64,000 bases of DNA, taken from the NCBI GenBank assembly GCA_018105865.1, contig CM030862.1, positions 10,166,806-10,230,805 of the forward strand, read 5' to 3'. Origin of the DNA: Metaphire vulgaris. Its lineage: Eukaryota; Annelida; Clitellata; Crassiclitellata; Megascolecidae. Under the pieces are notes generated by a model. It had not been told where the DNA came from. It was given only the letters and a program-made list of their open reading frames with translations, and made no database searches. Positions 1 through 10,140 of this stretch are shown piece by piece. The stretch's first letter is position 1. Every line of letters begins with the position of its first letter. The translations under genes and the position numbers were made by a program.

Positions 1-374
1 TGTATTTCATGGGCGATTTTAAGTTCCCACCATAATATGCAATATCCCCCATAATGGAGGGGGATTTTTATATTTCGGGGGGGGGGCAACTATTTAAAAG
101 TTATTCTATCCCCTCCCCCAATGTTGACGCCAGCTTTACGCCACTGCTCAGAAATGAACTCTCTACGCATTTCAAGCGACCGGAAGTTGATGACGTAATT
201 ACACTGCGAAATACATTGATTTAAAACGTAAAATCAATGTATTTCTCATATATTGGATACTGCTGATCTAGGCCGAATATAGGCCTGCAGTAATTAGCAT
301 TGGAATCTAGTAGGCAAGAATTCGGCTTCATATGCATTGAGTAGAGTCGCAACATCATTACCAGTAATATAGTC
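1..374. other. Left edge, no gene seen
   Basis: AT-rich sequence with poly-G and poly-C tracts around 46-120. I see no reading frame that looks conserved, no RNA gene and no complete inverted-repeat element. Confidence 0.5.
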
Positions 375-426
375 CAATGGCGTAGCCAGGATTCTGAAAT
401 AGGGGAGAATATCTAGAATTTAGGGT
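375..426. mobile_element. Left-end fragment of a hAT-like MITE
   Basis: The sequence opens with CAATGGCGTAGCCAGGATT, one mismatch from the CAGTGGCGTAGCCAGGATT end seen in complete copies at 33.5 and 39.0 kb. No matching right end is visible nearby, so only one terminus is supported. Confidence 0.5.
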
Positions 427-465
427 TAAATGGTTCGTCAAGGACTTATTCCAAAATTCATGTAT

Positions 466-905
466 ACCTACGGCCCATTTTGGGCAAACGGCTCCTTTTC
501 GGTTTACGGGCCCAAAGCGGCTTAGTCTCACACGGAGGGCTGAAACTTTTCCCCCGGGGGATGTGCCCCTGTGAAGCTTACGGCCCCAACGAGGGCCTGG
601 GGCTTGGTCTCCTACGAGAGGCTGCGCCCCCCATTAAGGCCTACGGTCTCACACGTGGGGCTGCGCCCTCAGTAGGCCTAGGGCCTACTGCCTCCTTCGT
701 GGGTTTTGGGCTTGGTTTCCGACGGGAGGATGCACCCCAGTAGGGTCTAAGGCCACCACGTTGGCTGGGGCTTGGTTTACGACGGGAGGACGCGCCCCCC
801 CTTACAGTAGAGTCTACATGTAGGCTACGGCCCAACACGGGGGACTGCGTCCCCAGTAAGGCCTACGGCGCCACATGGGGTACTGCACCCCCAGTGGTGC
901 CGTAC
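466..905. repeat. GC-rich degenerate minisatellite
   Basis: Imperfect units share the theme TAAGGCCTACGG-(C)-CACACG-GGGGCTGCGCCC-CAG, for example around 630-667, 827-862 and 857-895. A second theme, GGGGCTTGGT-TCC-ACG-GAGGATG, recurs near 601, 708 and 769. Unit length is irregular, about 35-60 bases. The tract is much richer in G+C than its surroundings. Open frames across it simply follow the repeat and show no protein family. Confidence 0.6.
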
Positions 906-1167
906 AACGTGCAGGCAATCAGGACGGTTCGTCAAAAGCTCCGTCGATTATACAGTTTGATTACCAATGGCAACTACATGCTCCAACATCTGCCATGCAT
1001 CGTGACTGACAGACTTAACTTAGCGGACGAAGAGAATTATTATTTAAGATAATACATTTTCATCATCGGCCCGGGCCCTCTCCAGACCGCCGGGCCCTTG
1101 TGCATTTACCCCACTGTCCCCTCTTGGAGGCCCTGTTTTCAACTAGAACTAGACTAGCCGCCAAAAG

Positions 1168-1570
1168 CCATCATATAGTGGTTCTCACACAGGGCAGACC
1201 CTCCTGAACCAGTGTTTATTCTAGGCCCTTTTGGAGGATTTCCCCCCCAAAGTTTGAAATTTCGACCAAAAAATTTCTATATGTTGCATTGGGGATGAAA
1301 TCCCCCACACACAAAAAAAGTGTGACAAGTGTGACGAGAGGGTTTTTTAAATTTAGGAGAGGGGAAAAACATGATGTGATGACCTTTTTGGCTTGTCACC
1401 ACTTCCCGACGAGAAAAAATCTCAAATGCCGGGATGACCTTTTTTTGCTCGTCAAGGTTTTTGGGCAGACAAACCTTCTCCACCCCCTCCCCCCAACATT
1501 TCAAACTCCCCCGCCCAATGTCAAGGTGGCTAGAATAAACACTGCTCCTGAACCACTTTAAACCTTGCCC
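1168..1570. repeat. Dispersed repeat split by a MITE
   Basis: GGTTCTCACAC...CCCTCCTGAACC lies left of the inserted element and CTCCTGAACCACTTTAAACC right of it. The uninterrupted form is at about 60017-60066. A related stretch is near 12208, and CCTCCTGAACCACTT occurs alone near 11241. The family is not identified. Confidence 0.55.
1210..1544. mobile_element. MITE, CAGTGTTTATTCTAG family
   Basis: Terminal inverted repeats CAGTGTTTATTCTAG and CTAGAATAAACACTG bound 335 bases. CTCCTGAAC, nine bases, is repeated directly on both sides (1201-1209 and 1545-1553). Inside are two copies of the GCTTGTCA/GCTCGTCA motif near 1391 and 1446. It has no coding capacity and no recognised transposase. The ends look hAT-like, but nine bases is one more than the hAT norm. 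Confidence 0.8.
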
Positions 1571-1657
1571 ATATTACAGTATATATTAAACGTTACATAT
1601 TAGACCTATATGATACTATATGAATATATTATAGGCCTACACTGGTTAAGTTGCTAT

Positions 1658-1978
1658 CAGGGATATTTTACACCCCCGCCCCTAATAGCCCCGCCCCAAT
1701 TTGAGTTCGACCCCAAATTTGGTAATGTGACAATGGTATGCATACAGATTAGCTCTGAACCCCCAATGGAGAAGGACACCCCCAACTTTTATTCTCGGAT
1801 GACCTTTTTTGCTTGTCAGAGGTTTTCCTGTGGCTTTTTAAGGTTTTTTGGTTGCTTTTGGAACTTGATCGATAACGTTTTTTTTGCTTGTCAGCCTTTT
1901 TCGAGCAGAGACTTAAAAGTTCCGACACACCAGATTTTCCCGACACCCCCCAAATTCAAAATCCTAGAAATAGCACTG
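1658..1978. mobile_element. hAT-like MITE, CAGGGATATTT family
   Basis: The left end CAGGGATATTT pairs with the right end AAATAGCACTG, and AATCCTAGAAATAG is related to the left end of a copy at 31828. The flanks are GTTGCTAT and GTTGCTAA, a 7/8 target duplication. Two GCTTGTCA motifs lie at about 1810 and 1885. The element ends 47 bases from the splice donor of the claudin-like exon, within its intron. Confidence 0.75.
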
Positions 1979-2025
1979 GTTGCTAAGTCCACTAAATGAA
2001 TAAAATAGCATATTCAACAGCTTAC

Positions 2026-2308
2026 TTAAAGGAGTAAATATTTTCAGCTGAAGAGCGTAGTCGCTTGTCCAAAACCAAATGCATTCGGCACCGCATTGAG
2101 CCCAAAGTCCACGGAAGGGATAGTAGCGCGACGGAGCGGCCTGATTATTAACAACAATGTAACTGATGTTGCTATCCTTCTCTGGATGAAGACCGATGTT
2201 CTGGAGCCAGTAGGGCGAGAAAAAACAGATTCCCACTGCTATGGACGCGACAGTAAGGACCGCGGAGGCAGCGATGAAAGAACATTGGTAACCTGACCGT
2301 TTATCCAT
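2026..2308 (-). CDS. First coding exon of a claudin/PMP22-like tetraspan protein
   Basis: The exon encodes 94 residues from an ATG at 2308 and ends at a good donor, GTAAGC, reading into the intron below 2026 in phase 1. Residues about 9-30 form a hydrophobic helix followed by FFSPYWL. An extracellular-loop-like segment carries GLW (67-69), Cys72 and Cys76. This matches the W-GLW-C-C signature of the claudin/PMP22 superfamily, whose members have four membrane helices and act in cell junctions, as channel regulators or in membrane organisation. Only helix 1 and most of loop 1 are present; the remaining exons lie beyond the left edge. The superfamily is fairly secure, the subfamily is not. Another four-helix family with a GLW motif remains possible. 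Confidence 0.6.
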
Positions 2309-3320
2309 GGCAGGTGCAAATCGCCGATAAATGTATACGTTTCAGTTAACTGGGGGTCGAACACCGGCTTAATTACAACGGCAAACGGAGACCCTAAGCG
2401 GCCTCTGATCGGACTTTTATGAGCCGTGGTCGAAACGTCTTAGCACCGGGTATGTAACTTGCCCATGCGACTCGCCCATGCGCCCTCTTGCACGGTCTTC
2501 CTCGTCACAAAAGGTGTTTGCATGAGCATTCTCTCACAGCTGAGTGATCTTCAAAGGACACAAAAGAGTTCGTTACGCCGCACCCTATTTATTACTCACT
2601 CCCGGGCAAACAGGAATCGGCTAGCTACTAGTGTGACAATGCGGCAAAGGGTGACTAAACTTGACAGAACCGAACCTACGTACGTCGTTAACGACGCCAT
2701 ATTAGAGTACCACAACAATTCACTAACCATTGTCGAAACCTCCTACGGCAATTCCTTTGGGAGGATTTTTTAAAAATAAATAACATTTTGAGAACGGTAA
2801 ACACATTTGAATGGTACACTACACCAGCAGGCCTACACTGACGCTCGAGAACATGGCAAAAAATTGTTTAAGGAAAAAGTTCAGAGGAATAAGCAACACT
2901 TCTTGTAGACAAACAGAAAAAAGATGACAATCTGCATATTCTGCTAATGTGAATGCGCTTAAAAGTAATTTAAAGTTCAACGGGATGTTAGATTAGGCAT
3001 CTATATGCTAGATTCATGCTGCTGGCCTGCTGCAACAGGGCTGTGATGGAGCCGGTTCGGCCGAACCGTTTGTTAAAATTCCATCTAATTCACCGAACCG
3101 TCTTATTAATTTACTGATCTGTTTTGCGTCACGCGTGGAAAACGGTTCGGTCATTAGATCGGCAGTCCAACTTGGTCTTTCACTGGCTAACACAACAGCA
3201 TTCAAATGTAAAAGCTACTTACCATGGCTATAATTACAGTGGATGCAGGTTATAGGTTAGAAAGGTCCCACCATTTATATGTGACCACATGTCACAATCA
3301 TCTCCCACCTAAGTAGGCTA
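2309..3320. other. Upstream of the claudin-like exon, no gene seen
   Basis: This stretch would contain the promoter and 5' UTR of the claudin-like gene. It holds clustered CCGAACCG and CGGTTCGG words between 3050 and 3160, but no TATA box or conserved coding sequence that I can defend. Confidence 0.4.
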
Positions 3321-3328
3321 AGCCCCAT

Positions 3329-3489
3329 CAGGGGCGTAGCGACGGGGGGTATATCGGTATATATACCCACCAAAAATCAGGCGACCTTAAAACGTTCAAT
3401 GTGTTAAGATTTTCAAAGTTCTTTAAGATGTATAACCCCCCCCCCCCATCACATTATACCCCCAAATCAAAAACCTGGCTACGCCCCTG
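3329..3489. mobile_element. hAT-like MITE, 161 bp
   Basis: The inverted ends are CAGGGGCGTAGC and CTACGCCCCTG. A perfect eight-base target duplication, AGCCCCAT, lies at 3321-3328 and 3490-3497. The inside has the palindrome-like TATATCGGTATATATA and a poly-C tract. A second copy with the same left end starts at 35843. Confidence 0.9.
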
Positions 3490-3571
3490 AGCCCCATCCT
3501 CTGATGCATTGGGCATAACAGATTAAAGCTAGCATCCAGAAAAGAACTTGATATACAAAGATGAATTTTAA

Positions 3572-5143
3572 GGGGCTGTCCATTAATTACGTCAACAATT
3601 TAGGAGGAGGGGTTTGAAAATTTGAGGGGGGTAATAAGTTATCTCAATAGAAATTCATGCACAGCTGTCATTTCTGCTCTTGACATTTCGAAAGCTTTTG
3701 ACAAAATTAGTCACTATGGGCTGTTTTTGAAGCTGATACAAAGGAAAACCCCTTGGTATTTCATTGAAGTTTTACTCAACTGGTATTCCAAATGTAATGT
3801 TATGGTTAGATGGGGTAATGCCTTATCAGAATCTTTTACTGTAGTGGCTGGGGTACGACAAGGAGGGGTTCTTTCGCCTTTGCTATTTGCTGTTTATATT
3901 GATGATGTAATTTTAAAGTTGCAAAATTCTGGATATGGCTGCTATATCAATGATTTGTTTGTTGGATGTTTATTGTATGCTGATGATATCTTATTGGTGT
4001 CACACTCTATATCCGGCATGCAGCACATGCTGGATATTTGCACCAATGACTTTGTGGATTTGGATTTGAAATTTAATGTGAAGAAATCTATGGTGATGAG
4101 GGTTGGGACACGTTGCAATATCGCATGTGCTGTATTGGTCCTGGATGGTGTTGCCTTGCCATTTGTGGAGGAAATTAGGTATCTCGGGGTGACACTGAAA
4201 AAGGGCAGGCACTTCGGGTTATCTATTTCGGAAGCTAAATTAAAATTTTCCGCATGTTTAATTGCTTGTATAGTCGTAGCAGAGCTGCCGCTTCAGAATT
4301 AATATGCGTTAACCTGGTAAAGAGCTATTGTCTACCTATTGTATTGTATGGTATGGAAGCCACATTTCCAAACAAAAGTATTCTTAATGCTCTTGACAGA
4401 CTGATTCGAGTAGTTGTGTGCAAAATTTTTAAAACATGTGAGGCAGATAATGTCGAGTATATCAGAGTCCTGCCGGGTTTGGATAGTATGCATGCTATTG
4501 TAGAAAAGCGACAAACATCCTTTGTTAATAGATATGAGAAGAAGCCACTGTACTTTGCTCAGTGCATTACTAGAATTTGTCTGAGGGCAGAGGCTGTACT
4601 GTGTAAAGTTTGTTCTTAGTTTATTTGTTTATTATTAGGTTTATTTTATTATTATTATTTTATTATTATTATTATTTAGTTTTGTTCAGTTGATTTGTGT
4701 TTTCCTTGGTTGTGTACTACTGGTTGTGTACTACTTTTTATGCTGTGCTTGTCACGAATAAAGATGATTATTAAAAAGTTTGACAGCTGTTGACAGAGGG
4801 ATAGGGGGGGGGTGTCAAGAGAAGTTGACGTCAACAATTTCACTTTTTATACAAATAATCAAAAAATAGGAACTTTCATATTATACTGCTTATTACAATG
4901 GAAAAAAGCATGGCAAAAAAGGCCATCACCACCACATTTTGACACCCGATGAGCAAAAAAGGGAAAAATGGTCATCAACGCAAAAAATAACAACCTTGTT
5001 ATTGGGACCTGTCATTGATCTGGGGAGGGGTCAACAGTTTTTGACATAATTATAGGGAGTAACTGAAAGTTGATAGTTGTTGACAAGAGGGGAGGGGGTA
5101 AAAAATTGCCCAAAAATTGTTGACATAATTAATGGACAGCCCC
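3572..5143. mobile_element. PIF/Harbinger-like element with a LINE inserted in it
   Basis: The ends GGGGCTGTCCATTAATTA and TAATTAATGGACAGCCCC are exact inverse complements. The three-base flank TAA is duplicated, which fits the TWA targets of PIF/Harbinger elements. A second, uninterrupted copy of about 405 bases lies at 36778-37182. Comparing the two shows that bases about 3621-4773 are an insertion, splitting the shared GGTTTGAAAAAGTTTGACAG sequence. Confidence 0.8.
3621..4773 (+). pseudogene. 5'-truncated non-LTR retrotransposon, RT domain
   Basis: A frame at 3622-4302 encodes part of a reverse transcriptase: A-L-D-I-S-K-A-F-D (palm motif A), RQGGVLSPLLF (motif B region) and YADDILLVS (catalytic YADD, motif C). 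After a frameshift near 4255 the reading continues to 4619 with the C-terminal region. Endonuclease and the upstream RT are missing. The 3' end has a TTATTATT-rich tract (4635-4675) and AATAAAG close to the junction with the host element. It is a dead copy; the clade is probably CR1/Jockey-like, but I cannot fix it. Confidence 0.85.
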
Positions 5144-5178
5144 TAAGTTCTAATTGAAATGGTGGCTTGAGACTACAG

Positions 5179-6373
5179 CAGTGTGATTCCCGTTAACTGA
5201 AACTGAAATATCCGTTAACTGAAAAATAATAAATCCGTTAACGGGAACTGGAAAATATGCAAAACTGCAACGGAAACTGAAAAATAAGCAACTGAAACTG
5301 AAAAATCGAGTCATATCAGTATCGTTTCAGTTTCAGAAATCTGAATATGGTAGGCGAGCATCAGTGCAGATGTGTGCATGACAGGCTGGCTATTGATCTA
5401 TTGTCCACATGTAGGTGAATACTCAATAGTCCACTGTCCAGCTGTTTACTGCTCGCTCGACCGATCGCCGGCCTGGGCAACAGGACGTCAGGACCCGGAA
5501 TCACACTAGTTCTTTTGCCCTTAATTGACGGTATTCATCTACCAAGCTGTAGGGCCTGCACGGAGTGCACGCTGCTTTGCAACAGAGGTTTATACTGAAC
5601 GAGTGTTCAGTGTGTGTGAGGAACATAGTGCCTGAAAGTGCAACAAGCTTTGCAAAAACATGGGCAGAAGGGTGTTCTTACAGATGAATAGAAATCTCAA
5701 ATAACTGTTTTCAGTGGCGTAGCTAGGCAAAGTGCCGCCTGGGCGAAAATAAAAAGTGCCGCCTTTTTGCGGTAGAAAAATTTCAAAATTTCCTTGAAAA
5801 AACCTTACCTTACCTTAAAAACAGCCTGACAAGCAAAAAAACAACGTTATCAAGTCTCTTAAAAAAGTCCGACAAACAAACAAATCTTTTAAAGTTATTG
5901 AGTCTCTAAAAAGTCTGACAAGCAAAAAACCTCTAATAATTAAAAAAAAGAAACCTCGAAAATGCCGCTACTAGGGCAAGTGCCGCCTGGGGCGCTTCGT
6001 CTCCTCTGCCCCTCGCTACGCCATTGACTGTGTTTCAACAAACTTTAAACTTACGCATGTGTAATGTACAGACTTTCAGGCTGTGTACCATTATAACCAT
6101 GCAGTTGAATAAAAATGCACATGAAATATCAAATAAACGTTTTTCTGTAGTATCAGCAATTTGCTGTAGTAGACCAGTATCTAAATGTAGGGCTTTCATC
6201 CTATGTCTGTGTTTTTATTAAGACGACTAAAAACTGGAACTGAAAAATATCTGCAACTGAAACTGAAACTAAAAAATATACAAAACTGAAACTGAAACGG
6301 GAACTGAAAAATAAGTTTGCAAAACGGAACTGAAACTGGAACTGAAATATAATGAGCAACTGGAATCACACTG
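5179..6373. mobile_element. Non-autonomous hAT element, 1.2 kb
   Basis: CAGTGTGATTCC at 5179-5190 and GGAATCACACTG at 6362-6373 are perfect inverted repeats. The eight-base target GACTACAG is exactly duplicated at 5171-5178 and 6374-6381. Both subterminal regions (about 5190-5335 and 6230-6360) are filled with imperfect copies of AACTGAAACTGAAAAAT. No transposase frame remains. A second MITE sits inside it. Confidence 0.93.
5712..6026. mobile_element. hAT-like MITE nested in the 1.2 kb hAT element
   Basis: The ends are CAGTGGCGTAGC and GCTACGCCATTG. The flanks ACTGTTTT and ACTGTGTT match at seven of eight positions. It carries the word TGCCGCCTGG near both ends and three internal copies of the GACAAGCAAAAA module, one of them degraded to GACAAACAAAC. 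Confidence 0.82.
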
Positions 6374-6721
6374 GACTACAGCAGATGCCGGTATTAATTT
6401 TAATTATGACAACTATGAAAACTGCGACGGATTACTTTGGACCGTTGGACGTGGTTTTAAAGGCCTACGGTAATTAAGCTTACTCCACTAGCGCTCACTG
6501 AACGCGCGACTGCGTACGATCAGAGCACACCCGCATGGATGATAAGTAACCAGTCGGTTTTCCCTACAACCAAAAAGGAGGACACGCTTACAAATCGTTG
6601 ATGTTGCGCACGTAAAAAAAAAGGTTGACGCGGATTTTGTCGTTTTGTGTGGATTGATGATGTTGCCTGTTGTGACATTACAATTATAACTTTACAATAC
6701 ATTTTACAACTGTTCCACTTG

Positions 6722-8290
6722 GTAGCCTTGGTAGCCTTCTTAAGAAAGCATCTCTCGATGTAGAGAACTTAAACAATTATAGGCCAATTTCTAATCTACA
6801 TTTCATATCAAAACTTCTTGAACGTATAGTTGCACGGAGGTTGGAGAACCATCTCTCGTTAAATTCTCTTTATACACCTCTTCAATCGGCATATCGTAAG
6901 CTTCATTCCACAGAAACAGCTCTTCTTACTGTTCAAAATAGCATCATAACCGCTATGGATCAGCGTAAAGTCACTGCTCTTGTCCTCCTGGATCTCACCG
7001 CTGCATTTGACACGGTGAACCACTCAATACTCATACACCGGCTCGAAAACTGGTTTGGCATTACCGGTGCTGCACTAAATTGGTTCAAGTCTTATCTTCA
7101 AAATCGTATGCAATCTGTGTGTGTCAAGAACTGCATGTCAGAATCTAGAAAGCTTGATTGCGGTGTCCCACAAGGCTCTGTTTTAGGACCTCTTCTTTTT
7201 ACACTCTACACTGCCCCTCTTAGTCACCTTCTCACCATGCAAAATGCTGCTTATCATTTGTACGCAGACGATACCCAAATTTTCCTGAGTTTCGACCAAC
7301 CATCTACCTTACCATCCCTGGAACGTCTGTCAAGCATTCTGGCTTCTGTGCACACTTGGATGAATAAAACAAACTCCTCCTAAATCCTGGAAAAACCCAA
7401 TTTCTACTGATAGGAACACCACCTCAACTTAAGAAGATTGACTTGTCATCAACATGTCTTTCCTTTGGCACTTCACTGATTCATCCCTCGCAGTCTGCTC
7501 GAAATCTTGGAGTTATTTTTGATAATCACCTCTCATTCTCAGAACACATTGCCTTCGTCTGCCGTTCTGCTCACTATAACATACGAGATGTAAGGAGGAT
7601 TAGACACCTCATCCCTTCCTCTGCACTTATTCCTCTGGCTAACGCTTTGGTATCGAGTCGTCCTCGACTATTGCAATTCACTGTATACTGGTATTTCAAA
7701 ATCCGACTTAAACCGCCTGCAAAGGATTCAGAATTCATTAGCCAGGGCTATCACTGGAACTGCCAAATATGAGCACATCACACCGATCCTAAAATCACTT
7801 CATTGGCTACCTGTCAAACAAAGAATTGAATTCAAGATAAGTCTCATTGTGCATAAGACGCTCCACACAAATCAGCCAATGTATCTCCGATCGTTACTGA
7901 CTGCTCAAGACAACCAGCACTCAACGAGGTCATCTGATGCTACTACTCTTTACATACCCTATAGCAGGACTACTACTGGAAAACGTGCTTTTTCTGTCGC
8001 CGGACCCAGACTTTGGAATTCTCTGCCGGTACAGGTCCGCCAAACTGATTGTCTTACTACCTTCAGGTCTAGACTTAAAACACATCTATTCCTGACTGCA
8101 TATCCGCCTTAACCTGGAATCTGGAAGTACGGACTGACCTTTGGATTACAACCTCGATTCACCACGGACAATGATTCACGACTACGATTATTCACTGAAG
8201 CGACCATCGACTGGTGCAGATGCACTACTACAATGGCGCTAAAGAAGTCTACTACTACTACTACTACTACTACTATTACTAGTTGACTGA
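6722..8290 (+). pseudogene. L2/CR1-like LINE, RT to 3' end, broken frames
   Basis: The copy starts within the RT domain (NNYRPISNL, about 6772). It continues with LLDLTAAFDTV (motif A), GVPQGSVLGPLLF and YADDTQ (motif C), and then the C-terminal region with SLHWLPVKQRIEFK and the usual RLKTHLF ending near 8090. The coding line shifts frame near 7365 and again near 7665, so no intact protein is made. The 3' end is a CTA repeat (8248-8276). The endonuclease half is absent, so this is a 5'-truncated, inactive insertion. Confidence 0.9.
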
Positions 8291-8321
8291 ATGCATAGAA
8301 TAATTAAATTCAACATTCAAT

Positions 8322-8591
8322 TCAAGTGTTTGCATTTACATCTTTTCCACGCCGTTTTCGTAGCATTGCATGCACATCATTGTGCATAATAGGTCTATTG
8401 GTTATATATTTACGTATTTGGATTTGGAGTGGACTGCACTTTTTCAGCTGTTTCAAGCCATATCGACGGCTTCTTGTCGCTGTCTTTGTACTCGTCAGTA
8501 CGACTATCTCATTTAAATCGTGTGGGCATCCTCCTTGCTTAGAATTGTTATGTCGAACTTGCTTTTGCAGTTCGTCATTTTTATGCAACAA
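8322..8591 (-). CDS. Unrecognised basic reading frame
   Basis: An open frame of 89 codons, rich in Lys and Arg, with Thr-Lys-Thr-Ala-Thr-Arg-Ser-Arg-Arg in the middle. I recognise no family, and no splice context singles it out. It starts just past the LINE tail. It may be a chance frame or a decayed transposon piece. Confidence 0.15.
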   Translation of the reverse strand: MLHKNDELQKQVRHNNSKQGGCPHDLNEIVVLTSTKTATRSRRYGLKQLKKCSPLQIQIRKYITNRPIMHNDVHAMLRKRRGKDVNANT

Positions 8592-8685
8592 CGAATAAAT
8601 GTGCTCTGTTTGTTATTGTCCTTAGGCGCTTTGACCGTTGAACTCGCACCTGATTGGTTGGAAAGTAAAAAAGCATGGCATGGCC

Positions 8686-8843
8686 CAGTGGCGTATCGAG
8701 GGGTGGGGCAGGGAGGGGCAGCTGGTCCCGGGCGCCGAGTTGCGGGGACGCCAAAACTGTGCTGGCGACCTTTTTGCTCGTCAAGATTATTTTCCAGAAG
8801 TTTTATGGGGGCACCATGTTTTGCACCCCCGGGCGCCTACTAA
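8686..8843. mobile_element. hAT-like MITE fragment
   Basis: It begins CAGTGGCGTATCGAGG and contains CCCGGGCGCCGAG on the left, CCCCCGGGCGCC on the right and GACCTTTTTGCTCGTCA inside. This matches the structure of the elements at 29.2 and 34.0 kb. The right terminal repeat is eroded, so the end is approximate. Confidence 0.55.
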
Positions 8844-9119
8844 CCCAAAGAATGGACAATTAATTTGCAAATTTGCTTAGCAGCTTAACAGGTTTAAAAT
8901 AAGCGATGAACTATTACCTACATTTGGCACAGGGTGACCTCTAGCTAGCCAGGATCCAATTGTCATGACATTCTTTGTAACAATCGAGAGTACTGTATTT
9001 ATTTTTCTTGATCAACATCAAGATGGGAAGAATTTAAGAAAACAGTACTGATTACAGTTAATTAAGCATAAGTGTGAAACATGATATGAACTTGAGGGTT
9101 GGGACTGTTAAAGACACTT

Positions 9120-10140
9120 ACGATGGCCTTGATGCCTTAGTAGAATTGTTAGAGAAGCTTTCTGATGATCAGACTGGGTCAGCAGAAATAAGAAGTGAAG
9201 CTAGAAATCTGCTGCAAAGTATGCTGAATTTTAATTTCTAAGTTCTTCTGCATGGCTGAAACACCATCCTTTGGAAAATCGACTGACATTGATAGGCGAA
9301 AATCAGCCTTCGCGGTATAGTTCTTGGCATAGTTCTTGGCCATCTCGTCGAGAACATCTACAGTGATCTACTCCATAGTCCGTACTTGACGTTTTTTAAA
9401 ATTCGATATTCTCAAGCTTCGTTTTAGCATTGCTACATATGGCAACGGTCGAGTGAAGATTGCTAAGGCATAGGCCTAACACATTCTTCGTAGGCCTACA
9501 CTAGTTTGTAAAGAGGGCAATAACCTCATGCTTGAATACTCCTTGTCGAAAACAATTCTCCAGAAAGATATTTTGCTGAAGCTGGAAGTTCACGTCGTAT
9601 TCTATTGATAGTGCCAACTACAATTGTTCTTCCGTGCTTTAGATCTTTAGCCAGTTTTATCAAAGTGAAGAAATTGTCAGTTGTTACATTTCTTCCATTA
9701 TTTGTGATTGGTTTTATTAGTCAAGAACCACATTATCATTCAACCTTTATCCTGGTGAACGTTTTTCGTGCTTACCCAGGTAAGGAAAACGATTCACAAG
9801 GTATTCGGGCTTGACATCGCAAGCCAACCAAAACTTTATAGGCCTACCTAACTTATCCGTTTTGCTGGCAATGTATTGCATCCATCCACAGCGTGCCTTA
9901 GTTGGAAACAGTTGTTCATCAATAGTAATGTCTGTGTAATCAATAGTAATATCCGTGCCTGGTTTGTAACATTGAATACAGTTATCAATGAACCTATTCC
10001 AAACAGCAAACACTAAAGCAAATTTATAATTTTCAAGGTGTTGACTTCTGGTTGAATTCACATTAAAGCACAAGAAACACGTGATTCATTGGAACCTATC
10101 TCGAGCCATCGTATCTTTGAAAAAGGATGGACCCAGGTTT
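9120..10140 (-). pseudogene. Decayed piggyBac transposase (PGBD4-like)
   Basis: Read on the minus strand, a frame at 10073-9747 holds the typical core VWNRFIDNC, ITIDEQLFPTKARC and FPYLGK. Upstream, MARDRFQ lies at about 10105. Downstream, in shifted frames, NGRNVTTDNFFT (about 9700) and VDVLDEMAKNY (about 9330) follow in the order of DDE_Tnp_1_7 transposases. Stops and frameshifts separate these pieces. I see neither terminal repeats nor a TTAA target duplication, so the boundaries are only those of the recognisable homology. Confidence 0.85.

Noticed and set aside
480..838. Open frames on both strands in the GC-rich repeat
   Set aside because: The frames follow the minisatellite unit and show no domain.
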